Assembly: GCF_018596335.1 (NCBI RefSeq)
Contig: NZ_JAHEPS010000002.1
Coordinates: forward strand, 558,001-622,000
Direction of reading: 5' to 3'
DNA from: Shewanella jiangmenensis
Lineage (GTDB): Bacteria > Pseudomonadota > Gammaproteobacteria > Enterobacterales > Shewanellaceae
DNA length: 64,000 nucleotides
Below, piece after piece: positions 36,486 to 50,438 of the stretch. Under the pieces are notes generated by a model, which was not told the origin of the DNA, searched no databases, and was given only the letters and a program-made list of their open reading frames with translations. The translations under genes were made by a program, and so were the position numbers. How positions within the stretch are numbered: position 1 is the first letter of the stretch; every line of letters begins with the position of its first letter.

Positions 36486-36871
36486 TTGCTCATCTCTTTC
36501 AGGTGGATATTGAGCGCATCCACCGAGATGCGGATTTCAATCACCGACAAAATCAGTGAATAGAGGAGCAGCAGTAAACTGGCGCCGAAAATCAGCGAGC
36601 CGGTTTTGTTCATGCCGATATAGATAAAAATCATACACAGTACACACAGGGCGAAGCTCAGCACTCCGGCTTCCTGCATGCGCCGGATGATGACGATGCG
36701 CTTCTTCAGGTTATCAATCTGATCCCGGTGCACCGGCTTGTCGCCCCCCGAGAGGGTGCGGATAAGCGCCGCCAGTGAAAAGAAGCGGTTGGTGTAGGCC
36801 AGCAGCAACAACGAGATAGCCGGAAACAGCAGTGCCGGCGTCGTCAATGAGATGTGCAATTGTTCAAACAA
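36482..36871 (-). CDS. DUF2721 family membrane protein
   Basis: A 129-residue protein with three hydrophobic segments (near residues 12-30, 66-85 and 92-112) separated by a basic cytoplasmic loop ([21 protein letters not shown]). This arrangement and the [15 protein letters not shown] start fit DUF2721. Function is unknown. It overlaps the TRIC-like gene by ATGA, and both are preceded by the CbiB-like gene 80 bases upstream. Confidence 0.85.
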   Translation of the reverse strand: MFEQLHISLTTPALLFPAISLLLLAYTNRFFSLAALIRTLSGGDKPVHRDQIDNLKKRIVIIRRMQEAGVLSFALCVLCMIFIYIGMNKTGSLIFGASLLLLLYSLILSVIEIRISVDALNIHLKEMSK

Positions 36872-36951
36872 GATGAGTGTCCATTAAGGGAATGAAACCG
36901 GTGTGCGCGCCAGTTTGCGCGGCCGTTCATTATAGTGCCTGGCTTGTTAAA

Positions 36952-37941
36952 TTACAGCGTCTGCAGGTAGCGCAGCACTGTCCAGGCGATGGGCATGAAC
37001 ACTAAAAAGGCAAACCAGGTAAAACAGGCGCGATTGGCGAGTTTTATCGCCAAGGGAATATGCCTTGCATCGGGCAGCGGCCCGGTGCCGACCTTATCGA
37101 TAACCACCCGCTCGCCCTGAAATTTCTGCGCGCCGCCAAGCTCGATGTGAAGAATGGCCGCGGTGACTGAAGCTGCCCGCATCGCATTGCCAAGCGGGTG
37201 CCAGCGCCTGTGGCTGATAAGCGCTTTAAAGCCCGCAGGGCCACCCTGAATGGCGAGGCTTAGGCTCCAAAGCCATGCAGGCAGATACTGCAGCAGCGAC
37301 ACCAGCCGATTGATAGGCGCACAAAACGCCTGATAGCGGGGCAAGATGGGCGGCCACACCAGCTCAAGCTGCTTGAGCATGCGCACCAAAAGCACCAGCG
37401 GCGCACCGGCTATGGCGAAGAAAAACACCGTGCTGGCGGTGCCGTAAATGGGTGACGTGACCAGCTTTTCGATGGTGGCTTTGGCGATGCCAACTTCCGA
37501 CAGCTCGGTCGTGTCGCGGCTGACATATTGCCCAAGCAGCTTCTTTGCCTGCTCCTTGTTGCCGTGGGAGGCAAAGCGGTGCACTTCATCGGCCACCTGG
37601 GCAAAGCTTGCGTCTGATAAGCACAGGTAAAGAATGATAAATTCGAAAAACCACGGAAAGGCGGCAAGCTGCAGTAAAAACACCACAATCAGCCAGAAGG
37701 GCAAAATCAGCAAGAGTGCCGATAACAGCCCGGCAGTCATTTGCTGGCGACGGCCGCGCTCGGGATGATTGACCTTGCGGCCAAGCTCCCGCGCCAGCAC
37801 CCCAAACCATACCATGGGCTGCATGTCGCGGGGCAGGGGAGCCAGTCTTGCCAGCGGCAGCGCGCACAGCAGGATAAGGAACCCTTCAAACAGGGCCCCA
37901 TCGAGCGCGACGAGCTTGCCGACAAACTGGCTCTCCAGCAT
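36952..37941 (-). CDS. CobD/CbiB-related membrane protein
   Basis: This 329-residue membrane protein belongs to the CobD/CbiB family. Members attach aminopropanol(-phosphate) to adenosylcobyric acid in cobalamin synthesis. Supporting segments are ARELGRKVNHPERGRRQQ (near 50-67), VSRDTTELSEVGIAKATIEKL (140-160) and VTAAILHIELGG. The usual ESxxENxxDG-type motif is not recognisable; residues 158-168 read EKLVTSPIYGT. No other cobalamin genes are in the window, and related loci in Vibrio and Shewanella are often called 'CobD-related'. It starts on the last base of mtnN. Catalysis of the CbiB reaction is therefore uncertain; AmpE, a distant relative, shows the fold can have other roles. Confidence 0.72.
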   Translation of the reverse strand: MLESQFVGKLVALDGALFEGFLILLCALPLARLAPLPRDMQPMVWFGVLARELGRKVNHPERGRRQQMTAGLLSALLLILPFWLIVVFLLQLAAFPWFFEFIILYLCLSDASFAQVADEVHRFASHGNKEQAKKLLGQYVSRDTTELSEVGIAKATIEKLVTSPIYGTASTVFFFAIAGAPLVLLVRMLKQLELVWPPILPRYQAFCAPINRLVSLLQYLPAWLWSLSLAIQGGPAGFKALISHRRWHPLGNAMRAASVTAAILHIELGGAQKFQGERVVIDKVGTGPLPDARHIPLAIKLANRACFTWFAFLVFMPIAWTVLRYLQTL

Positions 37942-38633
37942 CAGAGTGCCTCAATAAGCGCCATGACCATCAGCGCCGAGTGGTGTCCGGCTTTCACCAG
38001 ATACTCACCGAAGTCGACCGGGCTGTCGTTGTTGGCGTTATCGGACAGGGAGCGGATCACCACAAAGGCGGTACCAAACTGGTGGCACACCTGGGCGATG
38101 GCCGCGCCTTCCATTTCACAGGCGGCCATGGTGGGGAAGTCGGCGCGCATTCTGGCGGTGCGAACCGGATCGCAGATAAAGCTGTCGCCGGTGCAGATAA
38201 GGCCTTCGATGGTTTTCACTTCACCGAGCTTGGCCACCGCAGCCTTGGCGGCAGTGATAAGCGCTGGATGGCTTTTGAACGCGGCAGGCTGCTGCGCCAT
38301 CTGGCCGATTTCATAGCCAAAGGCGGTCACATCCACGTCGTGGTAGCGCACTTCGTTGCCAATCACCACATCGCCTATGGTCAGGCTGTCGACAAAGCCA
38401 CCGGCCGAACCTGTGTTAATCACATAATCCGGAGCAAATTTATCGATAAGCAGGGTAGTGGCAAGCGCCGCCGCCACTTTGCCGATACCGGAGCGGGTCA
38501 CTATGACCTGTTTGCCGTGCAATTCGCCTTCGGTGAATTCAATGCCGGCTATCTTGCTGGTACGGGCACCCGACAGGGAGGAAATAAGATGGGCAACTTC
38601 CGGCTCCATGGCGCCGATAATACCAATTTTCAT
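37941..38633 (-). CDS. mtnN: 5'-methylthioadenosine/S-adenosylhomocysteine nucleosidase
   Basis: MtnN (Pfs) hydrolyses methylthioadenosine, S-adenosylhomocysteine and 5'-deoxyadenosine, removing by-products of polyamine, methylation and radical-SAM reactions and feeding AI-2 synthesis. The 230-residue protein has the family start [16 protein letters not shown], the GSAGG loop (near residue 77), [13 protein letters not shown] with the substrate glutamate (near 172) and RSLSDNAN with the catalytic aspartate (near 196). Its stop overlaps the CbiB-like start (TGATG). Confidence 0.97.
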   Translation of the reverse strand: MKIGIIGAMEPEVAHLISSLSGARTSKIAGIEFTEGELHGKQVIVTRSGIGKVAAALATTLLIDKFAPDYVINTGSAGGFVDSLTIGDVVIGNEVRYHDVDVTAFGYEIGQMAQQPAAFKSHPALITAAKAAVAKLGEVKTIEGLICTGDSFICDPVRTARMRADFPTMAACEMEGAAIAQVCHQFGTAFVVIRSLSDNANNDSPVDFGEYLVKAGHHSALMVMALIEAL

Positions 38634-38689
38634 AAACTTGCCTTTGAACTGAACTAAGAATAGCGCTCAATATAGCACAGTCGGATGAG

Positions 38690-38954
38690 GGAAGGTGCGA
38701 ATAAGTCCCGTGCTTGCTCTGCGTGTGCTTACAGTGGATAGATGCAAGGCACAGTTCGCAGCGAATGGCCCTAGTCCTTCGCAAGAACTGTAACGCGGCA
38801 GATACCGCTGTAAGCCACGCCCTGCGGGGCTTTGATAGCAACCCCATTTCGTCGTTATTCAACTTCAGCAGGCCTCGGCATGCCTTCAGCTGAATGCCTT
38901 GAACTGTCGTCGCTATCAAAGCCAGAGCTGTGCGACGACTTGTTCGCACCTTCC
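38690..38954. mobile_element. MITE-like element with 18-bp terminal inverted repeats
   Basis: The left end GGAAGGTGCGAATAAGTC and the right end, read in reverse complement, GGAAGGTGCGAACAAGTC match at 17 of 18 positions. Inside, GGCTTTGATAGC (38828-38839) pairs perfectly with GCTATCAAAGCC (38912-38923). ACAGTTC...GCGAA and TTCGC...GAACTGT form another hairpin near 38752-38791. Much of the 265 bases can therefore fold as one long imperfect stem. I see no clear target-site duplication and no transposase, so it is a candidate non-autonomous element or structured intergenic repeat. Confidence 0.55.
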
Positions 38955-38972
38955 TTAGGGGCATACAGGCTC

Positions 38973-39010
38973 AAAAAAAAGCGCATCCTCGGCCAAAGCC
39001 TTGGATGCGC
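38973..39010 (-). terminator. Terminator of the gltBD operon
   Basis: On the minus strand GCGCATCC and GGATGCGC form an eight-pair stem enclosing a further GGC/GCC pairing, followed by a run of eight T. Confidence 0.88.
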
Positions 39011-39041
39011 AAGACACAAGCAACTGGGTTGAAACCTGGCG

Positions 39042-44916
<5,875 letters not shown>

Positions 44917-45426
44917 ACAAATCCCCCACCAAAAAACCTCTGACTGATACTGCTCGGGGAATCACGCAAAAAATAATGATAGATATGCACCCGAACTTCT
45001 CAAACTATCCTGAGACTTTACAAAGGTCAAACCTAAAGATTGCATAAAATGTGGGTAAAAAGTCACGTTTCATACAGTTTTGATAATTGCTTTACGTTAA
45101 CGTCAACTGTGAAAGTGTCGCTATAACATTATGAATTATAGTAATTTTAATTTTTTAGCACTTTTGTGTTCACCAAAATGTAACAGGTTGGGGTATTGTT
45201 TCTGCAATAGAAATAGTGAGTTTTTTTGCAGACACAGTGAAGAAAATGCAATTTTTGGCGATTTGATTAACTATTCACAAATTGTGAGTGGAATCTGTTT
45301 TGTTTAATGCGTGGGTGTGAGCGGGATCCCAGACTGTGCCAACCCCACCATAGTTTGACCTGGATCCACAGCCACAGTGGCCGTTGGCGCTAAAATTGGC
45401 ACCGGATTTTTAACCGAGGAGCCGTT
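44917..45426. other. gltB-yhcC divergent regulatory region
   Basis: These 510 bases are clearly more AT-rich than the surroundings, especially 45000-45300. They hold no convincing gene; a 58-codon AT-rich frame at 45131-45307 is probably chance. A perfect palindrome TCACAAATTGTGA at 45275-45287 could be an operator. The length and composition suggest several regulator sites, as in the E. coli glt promoter (Lrp, IHF, CRP), but I cannot assign them. Confidence 0.5.
45275..45287. promoter_or_regulatory. Palindromic operator-like site in the gltB-yhcC region
   Basis: TCACA-AAT-TGTGA is a perfect inverted repeat with a three-base centre. It is not the CRP spacing (six) and I do not recognise the regulator. 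It lies about 140 bases upstream of yhcC and 360 bases upstream of gltB. Confidence 0.35.
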
Positions 45427-46404
45427 TTGAGCCACGTTTTGAGCGAAATTCTCAAGCCCGCCGCCAGCCTTGATATGCTGGTAAACACCTTTGGCAACGA
45501 TTGCCGCCGCCGTTTTGGCAGGCGGGTAAAAAAGCTGACGCTGGATGCCAGTTTTACCTGTCCCAACCGCGACGGCACCCTTGGTAAAGGTGGCTGCAGT
45601 TTCTGTCATGTGCCGTCTTTCAATAACGATGGCAAAGATGAGGCCAGCATCGCCGCACAGCTCAAACGGCAGATGACCGGTGCTGAAGATGAGTTGTATT
45701 TCATTTATTTTCAGGCCTATACCAGCACCTATGATGAAGTGGCTGTGCTTAAGCGCCGCTACGATGAGGCGCTCGCCATGGGGCAGGTGGCCGGGCTGTT
45801 TGTTGGTACCCGCCCGGACTGTGTGCCCGATGAGGTGCTGGATTTGCTGGCCTCGTATCAAAGGCCTGGTCTTGAGGTCTGGCTGGACCTTGGGCTGCAA
45901 ACGGCGCGGGATGAAACGCTCAGGCGCATCAATCGCGGCCATGATTTCCGTGCCTACGAGGATGCGGTGCTAAGGGCCAGAGCGCGCGGCATCAAGGTCT
46001 GTACCCACCTTATTCTGGGGCTGCCCGGTGAGACAGCGACGGATTTTGCGCAAAGCCATCGGCGGGTGCTGGCGCTTGGGGTCGATGGGCTTAAGTTGCA
46101 TCCGCTGCATATAGTAGAAGGCAGCACCATGGCCAAACAGTGGCGCGCCGGCAGGCTTGAGACGATGAGCCTCGATGAGTATGTCAGCAGCGCAACCGCC
46201 CTTATTCAGGCTACCCCCGCCGAGGTGCTGTTTCATCGGGTGACCGCCCATGCCCGCGCGCCCTTGCTGCTTGCCCCCGATTGGTGTGGCCACAAGTGGC
46301 TCGCAATGACCGCCATCACCCAGGCGCTGGCACAATCAGGCGGGCAGGGAAGCCGCACCGACTCGCCCTATCTGTTTGAGTCTACGACAAAAGTCTATTT
46401 ATAG
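45427..46404 (+). CDS. yhcC: Radical SAM protein of the YhcC family
   Basis: This 325-residue protein begins SHVLSEILKP and contains the radical-SAM cluster motif of this family (CPNRDGTLGKGGCSFC, near residues 40-55), with a longer first spacing than the classic CX3CX2C. Other blocks are FIYFQAYTSTYDEVAVLKRRY, VGTRPDCVPDEVLDLL and HLILGLPGETATDF. The substrate is unknown. It starts with TTG at 45427, supported by GAGGAG five bases upstream. It is divergent from gltB, the same neighbour as in E. coli. Confidence 0.92.
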   Translation: MSHVLSEILKPAASLDMLVNTFGNDCRRRFGRRVKKLTLDASFTCPNRDGTLGKGGCSFCHVPSFNNDGKDEASIAAQLKRQMTGAEDELYFIYFQAYTSTYDEVAVLKRRYDEALAMGQVAGLFVGTRPDCVPDEVLDLLASYQRPGLEVWLDLGLQTARDETLRRINRGHDFRAYEDAVLRARARGIKVCTHLILGLPGETATDFAQSHRRVLALGVDGLKLHPLHIVEGSTMAKQWRAGRLETMSLDEYVSSATALIQATPAEVLFHRVTAHARAPLLLAPDWCGHKWLAMTAITQALAQSGGQGSRTDSPYLFESTTKVYL

Positions 46405-46569
46405 CGTTTATCATACTGTTTGTGGTTAAAAAGTTGTAAAAATGAGGAATTATCCAGGGAATTCAAATGCGGTACGGTTGCGCCCTGATTTGGAGCGGGT
46501 ATGATGTGCCTTAGTATTAGCGGTCATGCGCCGCTTGCATGATTTTCACTGACCAAAAAGGGGGCCTTG

Positions 46570-46935
46570 ATGGCTATTGCCGAACTGGACTCAATTCTCG
46601 ACTTAAACACGCTGGAGCAATATGTCAGCGCCATCGGGGCTGCAACCCTGCTTAAGAGTGTGGTGTTGTTTGAACAGCTGATGCCTGAGTACGTTGGTAA
46701 TCTGGTAAAGGCGAAAGAGGCTGGTGACAAGGACACTCTGTGCTCGGAAGCGCACAAATTCAAGGGCGCGGCCGGCAGTGTTGGTCTCAAGCGTATCCAG
46801 CAGTATGCCCAGTTGCTGCAGCATGGCGGCGAAGCCGGTTGGGAAGAGGGTCATCAGGAATGGCTCAATATGATAGCCACTCACGCCTTTGATGATCTGG
46901 CCGCGCTGAAAGCGTTTTTGCAGGCAAAAGTTTAG
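46570..46935 (+). CDS. hptA: Histidine phosphotransfer protein HptA
   Basis: This 121-residue protein is a stand-alone Hpt domain: a four-helix bundle with the phosphorylated histidine H62 in AHKFKGAAGSVGL. The sequence resembles the C-terminal Hpt domain of ArcB (KRIQQYAQLLQHGGE). It lies between yhcC and oxyR, where enterobacteria have arcB. In Shewanella oneidensis the ArcB function is split: the sensor ArcS is elsewhere and HptA relays phosphate to ArcA, controlling aerobic/anaerobic metabolism. I infer the same here. The ATG at 46570 follows a strong AGGGGG site at five bases. Confidence 0.92.
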   Translation: MAIAELDSILDLNTLEQYVSAIGAATLLKSVVLFEQLMPEYVGNLVKAKEAGDKDTLCSEAHKFKGAAGSVGLKRIQQYAQLLQHGGEAGWEEGHQEWLNMIATHAFDDLAALKAFLQAKV

Positions 46936-46959
46936 TTTGCCTGCTCTGATCTAAAATAC

Positions 46960-47007
46960 CGGATTTAAAAGATCGGATGTAAGAGTTCGGATTTAAAAGA
47001 TCGGATG
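46960..47007 (+). repeat. 28-bp period direct repeat downstream of hptA
   Basis: A 20-base sequence is repeated exactly with eight bases between copies, between the hptA stop and its terminator. Confidence 0.8.
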
Positions 47008-47047
47008 CAAACCGTGATTAAATCGCCCAGAACAATCCCAAAACAAT

Positions 47048-47085
47048 AAAGCCCGCTTCTGCCCTGTGCAAAAGCGGGCTTTGTT
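47048..47085 (+). terminator. Terminator of hptA
   Basis: AAAGCCCGCTT, a 13-base loop, AAGCGGGCTTT, then TGTTATTTT. Eleven paired bases. Confidence 0.82.
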
Positions 47086-47295
47086 ATTTTGGGCGGCGGA
47101 TTTTTGATTCAGGATCCGCAGCGGTTTTTACTGAATGCCCTCAATGGCGCGCAGTTGGGAAAGCGCAATGTGGGTTTGGCTTCGTGCTATAGCTGGAGAT
47201 GGCTCACATAAGCTCATTGAGCTTGGTGCAACTGTCGGCAGCTGTGTTAAAGTAACTGGTAGTTTCTATTCATTGTCGTGGTGGTAATCGATAAA

Positions 47296-48201
47296 ATGAA
47301 ACACCTTCCCAGCCTTAAAAACCTGTATTATTTGGTAAATCTTCATCAGGAACAGAACTTTAACCGAGCGGCTAAGGTCTGTAACGTCAGTCAGTCCACG
47401 CTCTCAAGCGGGATCCAGAACCTCGAAGAGCAACTGGGGCACCAGTTGATTGAGCGGGATCATAAGTCATTTATGTTTACCGCTGTCGGTGAAGAGGTGG
47501 TCGGCCGCTGCCGTAAAATCCTGACTGACGTTGACGACTTGGTGGAGCTGGTGCGCAATCAGGGCGCGCCCATGACAGGTGAAATTCGCCTTGGCTGCAT
47601 TCCGACCATAGCGCCATTTTTGTTAAGCCGTGTTGTAAGACACTGCCAGAAAAACTACCCCGAGCTGGTGCTTTTACTCAAAGAAGACACCACAGAGCGG
47701 CTGCTTGATGCGCTGGGTAAAGGTGAGCTGGATTTATTGCTGCTGGCGTTGCCGGTGGATACCAGCGGCTTTCACAGCATGAAAGTGGGCGTTGACCCAT
47801 TCAAGATGGTAATGCATCAGGATTTGTCACACGACATCCACCAGCCGGTGGATTATCAGGCGCTGCCGGATGAAAGTATTTTCCTTTTGCAGTCAGAGCA
47901 TTGTATTACCGGCCATGCCATCAGCGCCTGTCAGCTTGGCGATACCAACAAGATTAACCCGTTCGCCGCAACCAGTTTGCACACTTTGGTGCAGATGGTA
48001 GACAGTAAGCTCGGTACCACCTTTTTGCCGCAGATGGCGATTGACGCCGGCATTTTGAACGACACCGAACTTAAGGTAATTGACCCGCCGGGCAATGCCC
48101 CGTATCGCGACATCGGCCTGGTGTGGCGTCAAACCACGAGCCGTATCCGCACCTTCCGGACGCTGGGGCTGGAAATCGAAAAGTTGCTTAAGGGCAGCTG
48201 A
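47296..48201 (+). CDS. oxyR: Peroxide-sensing LysR-type regulator OxyR
   Basis: The 301-residue LysR protein has an N-terminal winged helix (FNRAAKVCNVSQSTLSSGIQNLEEQLG, about residues 22-48) and a C-terminal sensor domain. That domain contains two cysteines, C203 and C212, in EHCITGHAISAC. The nine-residue spacing equals E. coli OxyR C199-C208, which form the peroxide-induced disulfide, and the flanking FAATSLHTLVQMV block also aligns. OxyR controls catalase, Dps and alkyl hydroperoxide reductase. I prefer the ATG at 47296 to a GTG six codons upstream; neither has a good ribosome site. It is convergent with the cyclase gene. Confidence 0.92.
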   Translation: MKHLPSLKNLYYLVNLHQEQNFNRAAKVCNVSQSTLSSGIQNLEEQLGHQLIERDHKSFMFTAVGEEVVGRCRKILTDVDDLVELVRNQGAPMTGEIRLGCIPTIAPFLLSRVVRHCQKNYPELVLLLKEDTTERLLDALGKGELDLLLLALPVDTSGFHSMKVGVDPFKMVMHQDLSHDIHQPVDYQALPDESIFLLQSEHCITGHAISACQLGDTNKINPFAATSLHTLVQMVDSKLGTTFLPQMAIDAGILNDTELKVIDPPGNAPYRDIGLVWRQTTSRIRTFRTLGLEIEKLLKGS

Positions 48202-48236
48202 GCTTCAGAGCAAGCAGGCGCAGCGCCTCGGCAGGT

Positions 48237-49313
48237 TTAACCGCCTTGCCTTGGCGTAACGCCATACACTTCAATGGAATGCTGTTTGCCTTTGAGTTTA
48301 ACCGGACCCAGAGGCGAGAGCACATAATCGCTGTCATCATTTTCCAGCCGATTGGCGAGTGCGCCAGAGATAAGCATCCGCTGACCCAGTGGGTTGCACT
48401 GATCCTGCAGCCGGGCGAGGGTGTTCAGCACATCACTGAAGAAACTGATTTCCTGCTTTTGCACCCCAACCACAGCTGCCACCACCTGGCCGCAATGGGC
48501 CGCTGCCTTGAACTTGGGCACAAAACCGTAATGTTCCTCAAAGTACTGCCGTTGCCAGTTAAGCTGCTGGCTGAATTCCCAATAGATGTTCATACAGCGA
48601 TCGCGTTTGATGCCTTCATGCAGCGGCCAGTGAATAAGCACCGCATCGCCCATGTAGCGGTAGATCTCGGCTTCGTTGCTGGCCACTGTGTCTGACAGCA
48701 GACTGAAGCTGTCCTGAATAAGGCGGCTGAAGCGGTAATCGCCTAAGGATTCGGCATGGGTGGTGCTGGCAACCATGTCCAGATACAAAAACAGCCGCTG
48801 CTCGTATCTGGGTTTGTGATACTTGCCAAGACCAATATTGAGCAGTACCCGCGGGCCAACCAGCAGCGCCATTTGCTCGATAAAGGCAAGACCTAAGCGC
48901 ACCACCACCAGATACACAATCAACGCCTGAAACGATGGGCTGTACAACACGTGCACTGTGAGCATTTGCCGCAGGGTTGTCATGTGGTTTTCGATGGCCC
49001 ACATGTTCAAAAACTGGGTCATATAGGCGAGGGTCGTTGCCCCAAGCAGCAAAAACAGCCCTTTAAACAGTACCGAGAATAAATAAGGCAGACGGTTAAT
49101 GGCGCTGAAATCGGCAATCAGATTCGACATCCAGTGCAGGCTGCCAAAAATGATCCCCATGTAAACGGCAAGGGTCGCCAGATCGCCACTGCCCACCGCC
49201 CATTGTGGAAGATCCTGGGTTTGGGCATAGCGGAAGAAAACAAAGGCTGCCATGGCTATTGTCCATGCCAAAATGGCAAACAACAGCTTTTTTGCCTGAC
49301 GACTTGCTCTCAC
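48237..49313 (-). CDS. cyaC: Membrane-bound class III adenylate cyclase (CyaC-like)
   Basis: The 358-residue protein has four or more N-terminal transmembrane segments (about residues 10-150) and a cytoplasmic class III cyclase domain. The two metal-binding aspartates are D179 (LYLDMVASTT) and D223 (YMGDAVLIHW). FSDVLNTLARLQ carries the transition-state Asn/Arg pair, and the C-terminal VKLKGKQHSIEVYGV is typical. In S. oneidensis the gene at this locus (next to oxyR) is cyaC, a main source of cAMP for CRP-dependent anaerobic respiration. By position and architecture this is its orthologue. It follows mutH on the same strand with 130 bases between. Confidence 0.88.
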   Translation of the reverse strand: MRASRQAKKLLFAILAWTIAMAAFVFFRYAQTQDLPQWAVGSGDLATLAVYMGIIFGSLHWMSNLIADFSAINRLPYLFSVLFKGLFLLLGATTLAYMTQFLNMWAIENHMTTLRQMLTVHVLYSPSFQALIVYLVVVRLGLAFIEQMALLVGPRVLLNIGLGKYHKPRYEQRLFLYLDMVASTTHAESLGDYRFSRLIQDSFSLLSDTVASNEAEIYRYMGDAVLIHWPLHEGIKRDRCMNIYWEFSQQLNWQRQYFEEHYGFVPKFKAAAHCGQVVAAVVGVQKQEISFFSDVLNTLARLQDQCNPLGQRMLISGALANRLENDDSDYVLSPLGPVKLKGKQHSIEVYGVTPRQGG

Positions 49314-49443
49314 TGCAGCTTCAATATCCGTAAAAAGAGGGATTACAACGAATGAGGTAGTGTATAGAAAACCCGTGCCTCATTACCAGCCCTAAGCGTG
49401 ATCTGAATCAAGCGCCGCCAAGATATGGCGCCTGTGCTCACCG

Positions 49444-50118
49444 TCACAGCGCAAATGCACGGCGCAAAATGGCATGGGTGAAGGGGATTTTCAGGTAAAA
49501 GCCCCGTGGATTGGTAAGCCCTACACTGCCATCTTCCAAAATACACTCGGTTTTGGCTGCCGCATTGGCGGCTTTTGGTCGCAGCTGCAGCACTTCGCCG
49601 TGGCGAGCCGTGAGGCTGCTGACCTTACCCAGGGCGATAAACTCAAGGATTTCTTCCCAGTCCTGGCGAAGGAGCGCAAGCTCGGCTTCATCGGGCTGCC
49701 ACAGGATTGGGCTGCCGATACGCCGCTGTGCCAGCGGAATATCGCGCTCGCCTTCCACCGGGATCCACAGTACCCGCTCAAGCTTATGTTTCACCAGGCT
49801 CTGCTGCCAGGTAAGTCCGCCGGTATCCATCAGCGGCGCCACGCACACATAGGTGGTCTCAAGCGGCTTACCGGTGCGATCGATGGGGATGGTTTTAAGC
49901 TCAACCCCCAGATGCAGAAAATCCTGCTCAGGTCGGGAGCCAGCGGTGGCGCCAAGCTCCTGCTCTATCAGTTGTCCTATCCAGCCTTTATCCCGCTTAA
50001 GGTCAGGCGGCACATCCCAGCCCAGGCCAAGAGCCAGCTGACCAAGGGATAACCCAGCCATGGCGCGGGCGCGGCTTAGCAATTCATCAAGGCTTTCGGG
50101 GGGGCTTGGATAGTTCAT
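49444..50118 (-). CDS. mutH: DNA mismatch repair endonuclease MutH
   Basis: MutH nicks the unmethylated strand at hemimethylated GATC sites when activated by MutS and MutL. The protein (about 224 residues from the ATG at 50118) aligns with E. coli MutH throughout: [21 protein letters not shown], the catalytic DEK residues in [35 protein letters not shown] and [15 protein letters not shown]. An in-frame GTG at 50178 would add 20 residues; I prefer the ATG because E. coli begins there in alignment, but no ribosome site is clear. Its presence implies Dam methylation. The region upstream is the DARS2-like intergenic stretch. Confidence 0.95.
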   Translation of the reverse strand: MNYPSPPESLDELLSRARAMAGLSLGQLALGLGWDVPPDLKRDKGWIGQLIEQELGATAGSRPEQDFLHLGVELKTIPIDRTGKPLETTYVCVAPLMDTGGLTWQQSLVKHKLERVLWIPVEGERDIPLAQRRIGSPILWQPDEAELALLRQDWEEILEFIALGKVSSLTARHGEVLQLRPKAANAAAKTECILEDGSVGLTNPRGFYLKIPFTHAILRRAFAL

Positions 50119-50213
50119 GGGCGCGAGTTTACGCCCTTTGGGGATAAGATCAATCCTGGTTGTTTTTTGTTCAGTCACGGTCGGTGGATAAATTTTTTGA
50201 TAATTTATCTATT

Positions 50214-50226
50214 TAACGTGTTGATA
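50214..50226 (-). promoter_or_regulatory. Perfect IHF consensus site
   Basis: The minus strand reads TATCAACACGTTA, matching WATCAANNNNTTR at every position. It lies 85 bases from the perfect DnaA box at 50311. Confidence 0.6.
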
Positions 50227-50310
50227 ATAATGATTTTTGTATGAGTACGATTTACAGTTTCGGCGGTTATGAAAAGTTACCCGCGTATTTCCCCGCGATT
50301 CCTCACAAAT

Positions 50311-50319
50311 TTATCCACA
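50311..50319 (+). promoter_or_regulatory. Perfect DnaA box TTATCCACA
   Basis: The box sits between the inverted arms CACAAAT and ATTTGTG, so it would be in the loop of a hairpin. It is followed by GTGGGATAA, an imperfect box in the opposite orientation. Confidence 0.7.
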
Positions 50320-50429
50320 GATTTGTGGGATAACTGAATAAATTTAGCCGCAATACCCCAGTATGGCAGGGGAGTCAACCGATAATTGGTGGAATTTTTT
50401 GGGGTTACAGGGGCAAAATCCACCGGGCT

Positions 50430-50438
50430 TGTGTATAA
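50430..50438 (-). promoter_or_regulatory. Perfect DnaA box TTATACACA
   Basis: The plus strand reads TGTGTATAA, the reverse complement of TTATACACA, which fits TTATNCACA exactly. It is 111 bases from the end of the other perfect box and faces it. Confidence 0.65.

Larger units (their letters stand above)
38634..39041. other. Intergenic region between mtnN and gltD
   Basis: No supported gene. It holds the mtnN promoter side (38634-38689), a 265-base element with terminal inverted repeats (38690-38954), and the gltD terminator (38973-39010). A minus-strand open frame crosses the element but shows no family resemblance or ribosome site. Confidence 0.6.
46936..47295. other. Intergenic region between hptA and oxyR
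   Basis: No gene seen. It holds two copies of a 20-base sequence (cggatttaaaagatcggatg at 46960-46979 and 46988-47007, 28-base period), the hptA terminator (47048-47085), and the oxyR promoter side (47090-47295), where I could not identify a specific regulator site. Confidence 0.6.

Noticed and set aside
38539-38964. Minus-strand frame of 141 codons across the inverted-repeat element and into mtnN
   Set aside because: It overlaps mtnN, has no ribosome site, and the sequence is explained by the repeat structure.
45131-45307. 58-codon frame in the gltB-yhcC gap
   Set aside because: It is AT-rich with Phe, Asn and Cys-biased composition, no ribosome site and no resemblance to anything; probably chance.
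45304-45942. Minus-strand frame of 212 codons opposite yhcC
   Set aside because: Antisense to the radical SAM gene, whose motifs are unmistakable.
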